From NCBI GenBank assembly GCA_949316235.1, contig OX438743.1:34441242-34505241 (forward strand): a stretch of DNA of 64,000 nucleotides, in the 5' to 3' direction. Below, piece by piece: positions 1 to 12,114 of the stretch (the first letter of the stretch is position 1; each line of letters opens with the position of its first letter). The notes beneath the pieces were generated by a model that saw only the letters and a list, made by a program, of their open reading frames with translations, was not told the DNA's origin and ran no database searches. The stretch comes from Oegoconia quadripuncta. Lineage: Eukaryota; Arthropoda; Insecta; Lepidoptera; Autostichidae. The translations under genes were made by a program, and so were the position numbers.

Positions 1-132
1 AAACGATAAGAAATTCATATATAACTAAGTTGAGCTTATCCATAGAACAAAGCTAGTCATACTAATAGTTTATAGGCGAGCTTAATATATCGTTTGTTTT
101 TTAATCTACTCCTTTTATTTTTGCGATGCCTA
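1..132. other. AT-rich flank, no gene
   Basis: No open frame or recognisable repeat. The stretch ends in TA immediately before the CACTGAG terminus at 133, so it is read as host DNA flanking the large element. Confidence 0.5.
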
Positions 133-152
133 CACTGAGAAAAACACTAGGT
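133..152 (+). repeat. Left terminal inverted repeat
   Basis: CACTGAGAAAAACACTAGGT, preceded by TA. It pairs with 13544-13563, mismatching only at positions 13 and 15. Confidence 0.65.
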
Positions 153-3100
153 AGATATTTACCTAATCGTGACGGTAATGCAAAAATTGGGTACCTTTAA
201 CCTATTTTAAGTAAAATCAACTAACTTTTTTGAATTTGAATTAGTTAACCCAACCTACAGCGTTAGGTAGTACAACATTTTAGGCAAATATAACCTATTT
301 TAGGTTATCGCAACTTAACATAATTGGTTTTGTGTAATTTTACCTACTAAATATTAATTATTTTACCTATTATCACGAAGTAAAAGAAACCTAATATCCT
401 AATATTAGGTTAATAAAACCAAATTTAGGTAATATTGCGTTATAACGACCTAGTCAAAACTCACAGGACCCTAAAGTTGCAGTAAACTTTATATGATTAC
501 TCGTTTACCGTAACCTAAATGATAGGTTACGCACAAAAAAACCTTTTAATTAAATCTTTTATTTTGGTTCTTTTATAAGTATTTTATAGATATGTTTTAA
601 GAACCTAATTAATAGGTAAATTAAAACATTGTGATAGATAAATTCAGCCAATTACGATAACTTATGCGGTTAAAAAAACCTAATCGGAATATTAACACGC
701 GTTTTAACTAAGAGATTACCTAGATTTAACCTATTGATAGGTTATAATTGCCATCTAAAAATCAAAATATTCGGTTATAAGTACCTAGTTACTAAAATAC
801 TTAGTCATACCTAATAGCTATAGCTTAAAGTAACACACTCCTTAGGTAATAATGAGCAGATACTACCTAACTAATAGTAAAATGCGGTAATTACAACCTT
901 CTTCCGTTCGGTCACCGAAACCTACACAAATAACCTAATAAAGTAGTTTTCATTTAACTTACTACTTGGTTGAAACAAACTAGTTCTTACAGAAACAACC
1001 AAATGATCAAGTGGTATTCACGTAGCTATTAGGCACTACAACATTTTCCTACTAGGTTCAAATAACCTATTTAACAGATTAAATATACCAACATTAAAGT
1101 TAGAATACTACCAAACTTAATAGGTATTATACGTAAGTTGTCGATTCGCGGCGTAATAACAACATACTCACTAGATGAAAATAACCTATCTAGCCAGTAG
1201 TATCAAAAGACTTAATCGGTCATTACGACCTAATAAATTGGTACTTTTAAAATAACAAATTGGTGAAAATCACCTAACTACTATGTTTAAACAAGGAACC
1301 AATAAGGTAGAATTTATTTAGTTCTTAAATATTTACAACCTACTCCTACTAGGCCAAAGTTACCTAATCAATGGGTTAAGCATACCTCCTTTAAGTAAAA
1401 GTACTACTGACCCGTTAGGCATTATCAACGGATAACCTAATAAAGTAGTTTTCATTTAACTTACTACTTGGTTGAAACAAACTAGTTCTTACAGAAACAA
1501 CCAAATGATCAAGTGGTATTCACGTAGCTATTAGGCACTACAACCCTTTCCTACTAGGTTCAAATAACCTATTTAACGGATTAAATATACCAACATTAAA
1601 GTTAGAATACTACCAAACCTAATAGGTATTATACGTAAGTGGTCGATTCGCGGCGTAATAACAACATACCCACTAGATGAAAATAACCTATCTAGCCAGT
1701 AGTATCAAAAGACTTAATCGGTCATTACGACCTAATAAATTGGTACTTTTAAAATAACAACTTGGTGAAAATCACCTAACTACCATGTTTAAACAAGGAA
1801 CCAATAAGGTAGAATTTATTTAGTTCTTAAATATTTACAACCTACTCCTACTATGCCAAAGTTACCTAATCAATGGGTTAAGCATACCTCCTTTAAGTAA
1901 AAGTACTACTGACCCGTTAGGCATTATCAACGGATAACCTAATAAAGTAGTTTTCATTTAACTTACTACTTGGTTGAAACAAACTAGTTCTTACAGAAAC
2001 AACCAAATGATCAAGTGGTATTCACGTAGCTATTAGGCACTACAACCCTTTCCTACTAGGTTCAAATAACCTATTTAACGGATTAAATATACCAACATTA
2101 AAGTTAGAATACTACCAAACCTAATAGGTATTATACGTAAGTGGTCGCGTCGCGGCGTAATAACAACATACTCACTAGATGAAAATAACCTATCTAGCCA
2201 GTAGTATCAAAAAACTTAATCGGTCATTGCGACCTAATAAATTGGTACTTTTAAAATAACAACTTGGTGAAAATCACCTAACTACTATGTTTAAACAAGG
2301 AACCAATAAGGTAGAATTTATTTAGTTCTTAAATATTTACAACCTACTCCTACTAGGCCAAAGTTACCTAATCAATTGGTTAAGCATACCTCCTTTAAGT
2401 GAAAGTACTACTGACCCGTTAGGCATTATCAACGGATAACCTAATAAAGTAGTTTTCATTTAACTTACTACTTGGTTGAAACAAACTAGTTCTTACAGAA
2501 ACAACCAAATGATCAAGTGGTATTCACGTAGCTATTAGGCACTACAACCCTTTCCTACTAGGTTCAAATAACCTATTTAACAGATTAAATATACCAACAT
2601 TAAAGTTAGAATACTACCAAACCTAATAGGTATTATACGTAAGTGGTCGATTCGCGGCGTAATAACAACATACTCACTAGATGAAAATAACCTATCTAGC
2701 CAGTAGTATCAAAAGACTTAATCGGTCATTACGACCTAATAAATTGGTACTTTTAAAATAACAACTTGGTGAAAATCACCTAACTACTATGTTTAAACAA
2801 GGAACCAATAAGGTAGAATTTATATAGTTTTTAAATATTTACAAACTACTCCTACTAGGCCAAAGTTACCTAATCAATGGGTTAAGCATACCTCCTTTAA
2901 GTAAAAGTACTACTGACCCGTTAGGCAATATCAACGGATAATATTGATAACGTTAACCTAGTTATTAAGATACATACACCTAACTCAATGAGAAGTAATA
3001 ACGTAATATTTAGTAAGGAATAACCTTTCCAGTAAGTAGTATAAAAAATTAATTGGTCATTACAGCCTAATAATTTGGTACTTATGACGTAACCACTTGG

Positions 3101-3350
3101 TGGAAACAAACTAGTCATAGTGTAGGCAATAAAGTGTCATTCGCCCAGCTACTAGGTACTTACAACTTACAACTAGGTGGAAACGACCTATTACAAAGGC
3201 TAAAAACACCAAATAAAAATTATAGCACTACGAACTAAATAGGTAATACCAACCGACAATGACCATAACACCAATCTAGTTGTTAGGGTAAATACACCTA
3301 ATTGTATAAAAAACGTAATTTTCCGATTCATAGCGCGTATTCATTAAATA
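153..3350. repeat. Left subterminal array of degenerate 22-bp quasi-palindromic units
   Basis: ACCTA and its complement TAGGT recur throughout, commonly paired as ACCTA-N4/6-TAGGT with the centre AT-rich, and successive units start about 22 bp apart. Units are individually diverged, so the array looks old except where homogenised at 930-2940. No gene is present; the short frames here are chance. By analogy with CACTA-type elements, such subterminal units could be transposase-binding sites; that is inference. Confidence 0.65.
930..2941. repeat. Tandem 502-bp higher-order repeat, four copies
   Basis: The same word (CCTAATAAAGTAGTTTTCAT) recurs with its G at 943, 1445, 1947 and 2449, an exact 502-bp period, and the full units are almost identical. 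Small differences mark individual copies, for example GATTCGCGG versus GCGTCGCGG in the third. Each unit contains about 23 of the 22-bp subunits. The last copy breaks off near 2941. Confidence 0.85.
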
Positions 3351-3380
3351 GAATAGAGTATCACAACGTATTCACTAAAT

Positions 3381-5687
3381 AGAGACAGTCGAGGCAAAGT
3401 CAAAGCCGAAAAAATTTTTCTTCCAGGCCTCACCAGAGCCGAGAAAAACGCATTCTAAGTTTTCCAAGATGGCCGATTGTAAACGTCAAAAGCAAATTTC
3501 AAATTCGGATTACTCCGGAACCACAAGTCGGAATGTTCCCGTTATCAGGCTCATTGTTCACAGAATTTTGATAGCTGTCTGGCGGTATGGTGTCCTTAGC
3601 TTTGTGTGAATTCTGGAAAAAGTTAAACGATCGTATCTCTGTTATTCGATGTGTCAGAGCAAATTTTCTTTTTGCGTTCTGTTGCGTCTGACTTGTACTT
3701 TCTGCAGGTATACTCATAATTATCGTGCTGTCGCCAGCTTTCGAGCGTTGAAGATCAAGGTCAAATTTTAAGTTTCAAGGTCATTTTTTTTTCTTCAATT
3801 TGAAGAGATATTCAGATTGTCTATACAGTCGTACTCTTGTTTTGTAATTAACACAACAAAAATTTTATGACTTAGTGATTGGGGGGGAGGGGGGGGCTGA
3901 AACTTTTTTTGGATATTGCTTCCGATAAAGTCACACCTTTAAGGTGTGAAACATTCAAAAAAGACATTATTTTTGAGCTGACTCTTGCGGTTTTCGAGAT
4001 AGTTGCAAAAAAGTCAAACCAAATCGATTACAAAAATTCAGATCGACAATATCCAAGTAGTTCCTATAAATCGGAAACGGAATGGGTTTTAGAACAATAA
4101 CTTTTATATTTATATACCAATCGGGAAACTATTTACACGAAGGGTAGTCGTAGTGGAAATGTAGTTTGAAACAAAATTTGGACGCGATCGGAGTACGTCC
4201 GACCGACATACAAACTGTCAAAATTGACTTTCTTCACGCTCTAGCTCGCTGATTTATCAATTGATAGAGACGAAAATCACGGGGGCGGTCGGTACATCCA
4301 TAATCTAGCGAATTGCAAAATTTCATCAAAATCGGACCACTTTTAGAAAGAACGCTTTTTCCAGGAAAACGGTGGCGGGGAGGGGTCGTGTACATACTGC
4401 ATTCGATAGAGACGATCGAGAGAAAGTCAAAGCCGAAAAAATTTTTCTTCCAGGCCTCACCAGAGCCGAGAGAAACGCATTCTAAGTTTTCCAAGATGGC
4501 CGATTGTAAACGTCAAAAGCAAATTTCAAATTCGGATTACTCCGGAACCACAAGTCGGAATGTTCCCGTTATCGGGCTCATTGTTCACAGAATTTTGATA
4601 ACTGTCTGGCGGTATGGTGTCCTTAGCTTTGTGTGAATTCTGGAAAAAGTTAAACGATCGTATCTCTGTTATTCGATGTGTCAGAGCAAATTTTCTTTTT
4701 GCGTTCTGTTGCGTCTGACTTGTACTTTCTGCAGGTATACTCATAATTATCGTGCTGTCGCCAGCTTTCGAGCGTTGAAGATCAAGGTCAAATTTTAAGT
4801 TTCAAGGTCATTTTTTTTTCTTCAATTTGAAGAGATATTCAGATTGTCTATACAGTCGTACTCTTGTTTTGTAATTAACACAACAAAAATTTTATGACTT
4901 AGTGATTGGGGGGGAGGGGGGGGGCTGAAACTTTTTTTGGATATTGCTTCCGATAAAGTCACACCCTTAGGGTGTGAAACATTCAAAAAAGACATTATTT
5001 TTGAGCTGACTCTTGCGGTTTTCGAGATAGTTGCAAAAAAGTCAAACCAAATCGATTACAAAAATTCAGATCGACAATATCCAAGTAGTTCCTATAAATC
5101 GGAAACGGAATGGGTTTTAGAACAATAACTTTTATATTTATATACCAATCGGGAAACTATTTACACGAAGGGTAGTCGTAGTGGAAATGTAGTTTGAAAC
5201 AAAATTTGGACGCGATCGGAGTACGTCCGACCGACATACAAACTGTCAAAATTGACTTTCTTCACGCTCTAGCTCGCTGACTTATCTATTGATCGAGATG
5301 AAAATCACGGGGGCGGTCGGTACATCCATAATCTAGCGAATTGCAAAATTTCATCAAAATCGGACCACTTTTAGAAAGAACGCTTTTTCCAGGAAAACGG
5401 TGGCGGGGAGGGGTCGTGTACATACTGCATTCGATAGAGACGATCGAGAGAAAGTCAAAGCCGAAAAAATTTTTCTTCCAGGCCTCACCAGAGCCGAGAG
5501 AAACGCATTCTAAGTTTTCCAAGATGGCCGATTGTAAACGTCAAAAGCAAATTTCAAATTCGGATTACTCCGGAACCACAAGTCGGAATGTTCCCGTTAT
5601 CGGGCTCATTGTTCACAGAATTTTGATAACTATCTGGCGGTATGGTGACCTTCGTTTTGTATGAATTCATGAAAAATTTAAACGATC
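3381..5687. repeat. Tandem repeat, 1,027-bp unit, 2.25 copies
   Basis: Copy 1 is about 3381-4407, copy 2 about 4408-5435 and a partial third copy about 5436-5687. Equivalent points are 1,027-1,028 bp apart and the copies are nearly identical, including a G-rich tract near 3881 and 4909. Frames of 72 to 107 codons recur in each copy but lack any recognisable domain, and matching frames exist on both strands, so I do not call them genes. The unit is unlike the ACCTA arrays on its left. Confidence 0.8.
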
Positions 5688-5852
5688 ATTCTAACTGAAA
5701 ACATGGCTGTATGGGCTTAGTTCCCTTTGCGAGAGGGGAAAATTCTAACAAAATAAAAATAATTGTGAGTAAATTAATTGTCAATGCTTTAGGCTGAAGG
5801 CATCTACCAAAGCCTTAAATAATAAAAAAAATGCATTTGTTCGTTTTTGTGA

Positions 5853-6223
5853 GGCGGAAACTCTGCGAGTGAAATTGCATTTTTCTTTATAATTCTTATA
5901 ATTTGTGGATTTTAACTTTTGAAGCTTAATAATGGCAGAATATTGTGCAGCAAACGTTAGTGATGGTATACATGGTGTAAATTAAAGTGCATTATGGAGC
6001 TTTCGGGTTCCCACAAGAAGCCGCCAAAATCTTTTGTAAAGCATTCTGTCACTTTACTAAAGAATGACTTGACCGTCACTAGACTCTTTATACGCCAAGT
6101 TTACTACGAATTACTTGTTTTGACCGAGACTGACTTACAAACCGAAGAAATAAGAGATGGCTGTTATGGGCTAGATCCCTTTGCCTTCTCCTAGAGGAGA
6201 GAACAAAACGAAAAAAAAAAAAA
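5853..6223 (+). mobile_element. Retroposed ~370-bp unit, copy 1 (poly-A tail, target duplication)
   Basis: Closely matches 63566-63942. It ends in CAAAACG followed by a run of 13 A. The flanks TCGTTTTTGTGA (5841-5852) and TCGTATTTGTGA (6224-6235) form a 12-bp target duplication with one mismatch. A 66-codon frame (5994-6194) runs through the body and is also open in copy 2 but is not recognised. A weaker echo of its 3' end (GGCTGTATGGGCTTAGTTCCC) sits near 5704. Tail and duplication indicate LINE-driven retroposition. Confidence 0.7.
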
Positions 6224-6901
6224 TCGTATTTGTGATGTGAGTGTGAGTTGCGATTTGTCCATCCATACTGGTTGCATTTTCGTCAGGAGTAATAGTGTTC
6301 TGTGCTGGCAGCAAGCAGCATTTTCATAGTGGTGAGTGATTTTCTTTATTGGGACAGCTCTGTTTGTTGAAGTTTTTGCCAATATACTACTTTTTATTGT
6401 TTGATATTACTAGGTACATGTTTCAGAGGTTAGATTACATGCATTGCTTTTTTCTTAGTAGAACACACATGAACCTATAATATATGCCGACAAATTAGTA
6501 TGAAAGTAATAACTTTCATATTTACAATCATGTAAGTGCTTAATGATCAAATATTCTCCCACTGGATGATGATTCACGTTATGTACACGTATTACACCCA
6601 CGGAAAGTTATATTCTTTTCTTGTTGTTTGTTTGCAAAATGGCGGTCGGCGTCTTAGAATTTTCTTTGAAAACTAATAAGGGGCAAAACAGTGACGCATG
6701 TTCTATGTGACTACTGGGTCGCGGTGTAGCCTTACTGTGTGTGGCGTGTCCCTAAACCATGGGTCGCTGCTGTGATAAAGACAGAAGCAATGCACCGTAA
6801 ATGTTTTACCTATTGGTATGTATACCTATCTACATTTAATCATATTAAAACTTCTTAATATCGCTTTCTTGTTAAGGTGACGAGGACACAACACAGCCAG
6901 T

Positions 6902-9900
6902 ATGTCTGATTTTGAATCTGTGGAAGACCCTCTTGAGGTGCTTTTAAGGCCATGGCAAATATCTCACGGGTTGATTTTAAAATTGAAGGGTAAGTCAGTG
7001 ATACATATGTTTTTGGCAGACCAACCCGTGTCATTCTGTATAAACTCTAAGAGATTGTAGACATATCCAACCATAGACCGGTATTGGATAGCGTCATTAT
7101 CAGACAAAGTATGCTATTCAACAGGCTACCTATACTATTGAAGTTGTTAGGCCAATTATAAAATTTCCTCTTTCCATTGTACTTATAATAATCTCTTTAT
7201 TGCCATACTAAATTGCTACAAACCTGAACTAGGTTAAATAAACCTGTATATTAGGAGCCAGTGGCTTCTCCCAATTTAAACTTAAAGATGCCAAGAAAAC
7301 TCATTATCTAAATAAGAAAATTTACAATTGTATTTAGTGTTAGAGGTTGTTTACAGTTTATGATCATAAGTAACAATCAGTATCCTTTTGTAATCAATGG
7401 GAGATGTATGAAGTATTACCATATTTCAAAAAACTATTGTCGAAGTGCATTAGTTATTATTAAAAAATATTACCTATACTTGATATTTCTTTGCAGCCAC
7501 ATGAATGCTTAGCAAAACATACTTATCTCCGTATTATAATGGAAAGTTCAACTACACTCTCCGATGTCAAGAAAACTGTTCGGCTAACTCATGTTGGGTG
7601 GGATGTATAAAGATTTCTGTAGGTACGTTCTGCCTGTTCGTACACCTTGATTTTGGTGGCTTGGTATTGTATGATATGCATGTAGTATTTTGCTCTGGGT
7701 GGTGGATAAAATGATTATACAGTGTGGCTTATTAAATCCTTCAAGCTGGTTTATTAAGTTTTACTACAGAAAAATCAGTTGTTCCATAATAAAGTACTTC
7801 CTGCCTATGCTTTTGTGGCTGTGTGCTGTTGAATATTGTGTACGTACCAGATTGCATCAACACTACTATCAGCCAAGGTGGTTAGGTATATATATATATA
7901 TTCTGTGCCTACGTGTGTCTCGCTATCTGCATGTCCCAAGCTGTATGGATTTTTGTTTTTACAGAAGAAAATATTGACATCGAGGCTCTAGAATATCTCA
8001 TAGAGGATGACCTAGTATCACTTATTCCTGGCATTGGGATCCGGGCCAAATTTTTATCACAAAATGGAATGAATGGAGACAATTACGAATTGAAACGAAG
8101 AACAGAGATGTAAGCATGCTTTTTCTTAATTAAATTGCATATGCATGTGTTTTCGACCGTCTTTTTAAAAAAAGGAGGAGGTTCACAATTCGACGATTTT
8201 TTTTTAATGTTTGTTTCCCGTTATCTTCGCCGATTGCGAAAATTCTTTTTTTATTTGATAGGGTTCACCACCAGTGAAAACTTCGGAGATCGACCCAAAT
8301 ATATGTAATTAGCAGCATGGCAATGCAGATTGATTCAGGTGTTTTGCCATTTTTCGAGAGGTCTAACAGTCTCCTTCAGCTACAACGATTTCTGTTATAA
8401 GCTCTCAAACCGAAAAGTCAGATGATGAGCTGGCAGCCAAGGAGGTGCTAAATGAAAAGTAAGTTGTTATTTTTATTTATTTACTTTTAGGAGAACTTAC
8501 AGATAATATTTAAAAAATTTACATTAAAATTATTTAATATGAAGCTTCAATGATCTACACTCGAGTAAAAATTTCTTTTTGTATTCCAGATGGGATGAAC
8601 ATAATGCAGTGTACAAACTTATCGAGACAGATATATCTTTAAGACATTAACTGTCTTATAAAAAATTGTCAAAGTCTCAACGCAGTAAAGTGGCAAGAGC
8701 AGTAATACCTCATCTTGTCAATATAACTTCAGGGGGTGTGTTGACACCGCTTCAAATACAGCAGTGGGCTGAATATGCAATTGCAATTTTTCCTGAAGAT
8801 GACATTACCTTTTATTTCTACACTGTGGCACCAACACATAATACTTCAAATCAATTGTATGGCTGTCGACAACTTCCTTCCAATATTATGGATGTTTCTG
8901 GGACCGATGGAACAACTATAGGAAAGTGTTAAGAGAAAGTAACTCAATAGCGTATAATAAACGGAACAATTCTACATCGGCTGTATCCGATCCGGCGTCA
9001 GAAAATACGTCAGAAAATTCTGGCGAAATACATACAGGTATGTGCGTAGTATGTTTGTTGATAAGACGTCTGTTTTAATTTTCCTATTAATAATGAAAGT
9101 TTGGAACTTGGTTCAAGTTAACTTAAACTTTTAACTTTTTGCCCATAGATTCTGAAACCCATCATATGAAAATAGTTGAAGATTTCCAGGGTCAGGATAT
9201 AACAGAATACTTGACAGATGCCTGGATTAGAAGTAGACAAGAATGTCTTAAAGTCTTGGCCGAAAAGGACATCACTACCACAGATTATATAAGTAGATTT
9301 CAAGTGTTGAAAAATCAAAACGTTGCTGTGAAGCTGGTACGTCTTTATGAACAGTCGACGACACGACGACGACCATAACATTCACATTTCTTATAGTATG
9401 GTAGTCATACTATAAGAAATGTGTATGCAATAATACGTGCTTATACTATGGTGTTAGGCACCCCAACAGTCATCGTGCTGTCGACTATACCTAATTGATT
9501 TCTTATTGAATGTAATATATATTGCATTAATTTCCAATGTTATACTTTTAGATCAACATTGACTACAGTTATTGTACGCCGCCGGAGAGTGATTCTACGC
9601 TCTCTCTCGCTAGTGAAATTTCGAAATGTGAAAAAAAAATTATACAATTTGCTCGAGACAAAGCTTCGAAATTTCGAGATCAAACGCAAAAAACTCAAGT
9701 GGAACAAATTATTGCTCTTTACGATTCAGGTCAGATCTTGAAACATTTTAATCATAACATCTTAAGTGATAGTCATCAGTGACCTCGAGTATCCTACTTT
9801 GCCCTCTGTCACCGGGGACCTCACTGAATTTAAACGTTTAAATTGCTTTTTTCTTTTAAAGATAATGGAGACAGCAATGGACTGACGGCGGCACTACTTT

Positions 9901-10106
9901 TACTGCCGTATGTGTTTCCGAGCGGTGGTAAAATAAACGCTAAGGGGGGCAGATCGTCGCGAACTGAAGCATCTCGTTCATTCGTTCTGTTAGCTCCTTC
10001 GTTGGCTGACGTAGAAAGTACACTTGAGGAGCGACGAAACATGCTGAAAAATAAAAAGAGGCAACTTCAACCGCTAGTAGTAGCAATTGGCAGAACGTGG
10101 GCCGAG
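6902..10106 (+). pseudogene. Decayed multi-exon SAM-domain (SAMD3-like) gene
   Basis: Seven exon-like blocks with plausible splice sites: 6902-6989, 7965-8109, 8380-8458, 8590-9037, 9149-9336, 9552-9729 and 9862-10106. Junction phases agree from exon 4 to 7. Exon 2 reads ENIDIEALEYLIEDDLVSLI, which looks like the core of a sterile alpha motif. Exon 4 has a SKSQRSKVARAVIPHLV block and a QQWAEYAIAIFPEDD block. Exon 7 has ALLLLPYVFPS and later QPLVVAIG. This order resembles the SAMD3-like proteins common in fish and arthropod genomes and often repetitive there (recalled knowledge, not a search). Lesions: an in-frame stop after SLRH in exon 4, a frameshift later in exon 4 before WDRWNNYRKVLRE, a phase clash between exons 2 and 3, and no recognisable terminal exon. 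It lies in the middle of the large TIR element and may be its old cargo or accessory gene. Confidence 0.6.
9352..9487. mobile_element. Short inverted-repeat element with internal 18-bp hairpin
   Basis: The ends are ACAGTCGACGACACGACGA on the left and TCATCGTGCTGTCGACTAT on the right, an imperfect inverted pair. Inside, 9383-9400 and 9406-9423 are perfect inverted 18-mers around a 5-nt loop. It sits in intron 5 of the decayed SAM-domain gene. A similar TIR pair flanks 10601-10728 (TAGTCGACCGCAC...GTGCAGTCGACTG), and a similar end is near 15906, so a MITE family is likely. Confidence 0.5.
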
Positions 10107-11036
10107 GTAACTAGTGCTTATGTGTATATAGCTTGCTTATGTGTAGATTTATTATACAGTACTATAATATATGTATAGTATGAGTACTCTTAATAATGAT
10201 GTAAATTCGGATGTAAATTTAAAGAAATATAATGTCCTAGTTTTATACATACATGAAAGGGATGACATATAATTGAGTCCTATCAAGTTAAATTCAGAGC
10301 ATGTCTTATGATTTTTAGTGTATCCAATGCTGTCACAAAGTGTTAACCGACCACAATGAACTGACTTTAGTATCGATTCTAGATAGCACACACTTAACTA
10401 AATTTAAAGAAATGTTATCTTTTTCTAACCCCAAAAAATTGAAAGGACGACATTTATTTTAGTCCTGTCAAATTCAGTTCAGAGCGTTCAAGATAAGCAT
10501 TTCTTAGAACTTAATGTATACTTAGAACTCCAATCTTATTGTGACAGGGCTAAATTACATGTCGTCCCTTGCATATTAGTGGTTAGAATATAGTTCGTTG
10601 TATAGTCGACCGCACATCAGACGTAACACTTCGATCTTGGACCGACTACACGTTGTATGGTGTACCTACCGTATGACAGCTCAGCTTATACTGGTAGTGT
10701 TTAGCTTGACGTGCAGTCGACTGTACATCCGAATTATTACGAATCGACACCATTATGTGTTAGATGGTTTTTTGATGAGTGATCAATTTATGTTCGATGT
10801 GACGCAATCAATGATAGTAGTCTTTTAGTGTAAGATGAGTTTTTAATTAGCGATATGTACATTCCATAATTAAATACTATGCGACCCCACATCTGTCCAA
10901 TTTAGCACTAAATTTAGATTTTACTCAATATACTTAACTGTTGTATCAAATTTTGTTTCTTTTTTGTATAGTGAGTAGGTGATATTTGTCAAGGCAGCAG
11001 GTAATAAACTGAATTGTGTAAATATAATGGCTATTG
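10107..11036. other. No gene; short repeats only
   Basis: Contains related words around GACGACAT...TTAGTCCTGTCAAATTCAG at about 10255 and 10445 and in reverse orientation near 10540-10575, plus the MITE-like pair at 10601-10728. Exons following the SAM-domain gene's seventh exon were sought here and not found. Confidence 0.4.
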
Positions 11037-12114
11037 TATAGTGGATACCTATCATGTACGTAACAGTAACCCACTATGCAGGTTTCGTTAACTTATTAAT
11101 ACTTCCTACAGTTAACTAATTATTAGATGTCCCGGTAATAACTAGTAGGTAGTACATACCATAGGCAGGAGGTAACGGTAGCGTATTATCTGAATTTCTT
11201 TAAACTATCTTGTAGGTAGCCATAGATGTCGGGTAAATAGCTAGTAAGTGGTAGATACTTAGTATAGAGGTAACGGTTACGTATTTTGTAGGTATCGTTA
11301 ACCTAACTGATAAGTACTATAATTGAAAAGCTAGTAGGTAAGTTAATTGGTAAGTAATATGATGTATCATTTGTACATGTGTAGAAGTGTCCTAATTGAT
11401 ATTTATAAGTACTTTAACTACTAATAAATATTTCATAATATGTTGCAGTTAGGTAAGGATAGTTAGCCACGAAGATAAAGGTCGGTACCAAATACATATA
11501 TTGGCGTTCGTGATTATTCTAAGTACGCCATTGACAAAGCGAAACTTTTATAAAACTATATCGGATTCCTTAAATTTGCAGTCACTAATTTGAAGGCTGT
11601 TTAAATGTTGCGTATTGTAGTATTGTATTGTTAACGCCATATAATGAAAATAGTTTTATGTATTTGGTACCGACTCTTACCTTCATGGCAACTATCCTTC
11701 CATAACTGCAACATATTATGAAATATTTATTAGTAGTTAAAGTACTTATAAATATCAATTAGGACACTTCTACACATGTACAAATGATACATCATATTTC
11801 TTACCAATTAACTTACCTACTAGCTTTTCAATTATAGTACTTATCAGTTAGGTTAACGATACCTACAAAATACGTAACCTTTACCTATATACTAGGTATC
11901 GACCACCTACTAGCTGTTTACCCAACACCTATATATACCTACAAGATAGGTTAAAGAAACATAGATAAACGCTACCGTTACCTACGGCCTAGGTGTGTAC
12001 TACCTACTAGCTATTAAGGCGACACCTAATAATTAGGTAACCGTAGTAGTATTGATAGGTTAACTAAACCTACATAGTGGGTTACTGTAACCTACACGAT
12101 AGGTATCCACTATA
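11037..12114. repeat. Large inverted repeat, ~460-bp arms, ~158-bp spacer
   Basis: The left arm 11037-11498 reappears inverted at 11657-12114. The inner ends are GGTACCAAATACATA and TATGTATTTGGTACC. The outer ends are TATAGTGGATACCTAT and ATAGGTATCCACTATA. Identity looks high near the centre and falls outward. Both arms are made of the ACCTA/TAGGT unit toward the outside, so the right arm merges into the right subterminal array. The spacer holds no gene. Confidence 0.8.

Noticed and set aside
133..3350. CRISPR-like array, because of the regular ~22-bp spacing
   Set aside because: Eukaryotic context, units too degenerate, no distinct spacer/repeat alternation, no cas genes. A subterminal transposon array or satellite fits better.
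1..3350. Insect telomeric repeat (TTAGG/CCTAA), suggested by frequent CCTAA
   Set aside because: CCTAA is not in uninterrupted tandem; it sits in a 22-bp unit paired with TAGGT in both orientations, and unique sequence lies outside it.
4313..4636. 107-codon frames at 4313 and 5341 as genes
   Set aside because: They are repeated by the 1,027-bp tandem unit, overlap frames on the other strand and show no domain.
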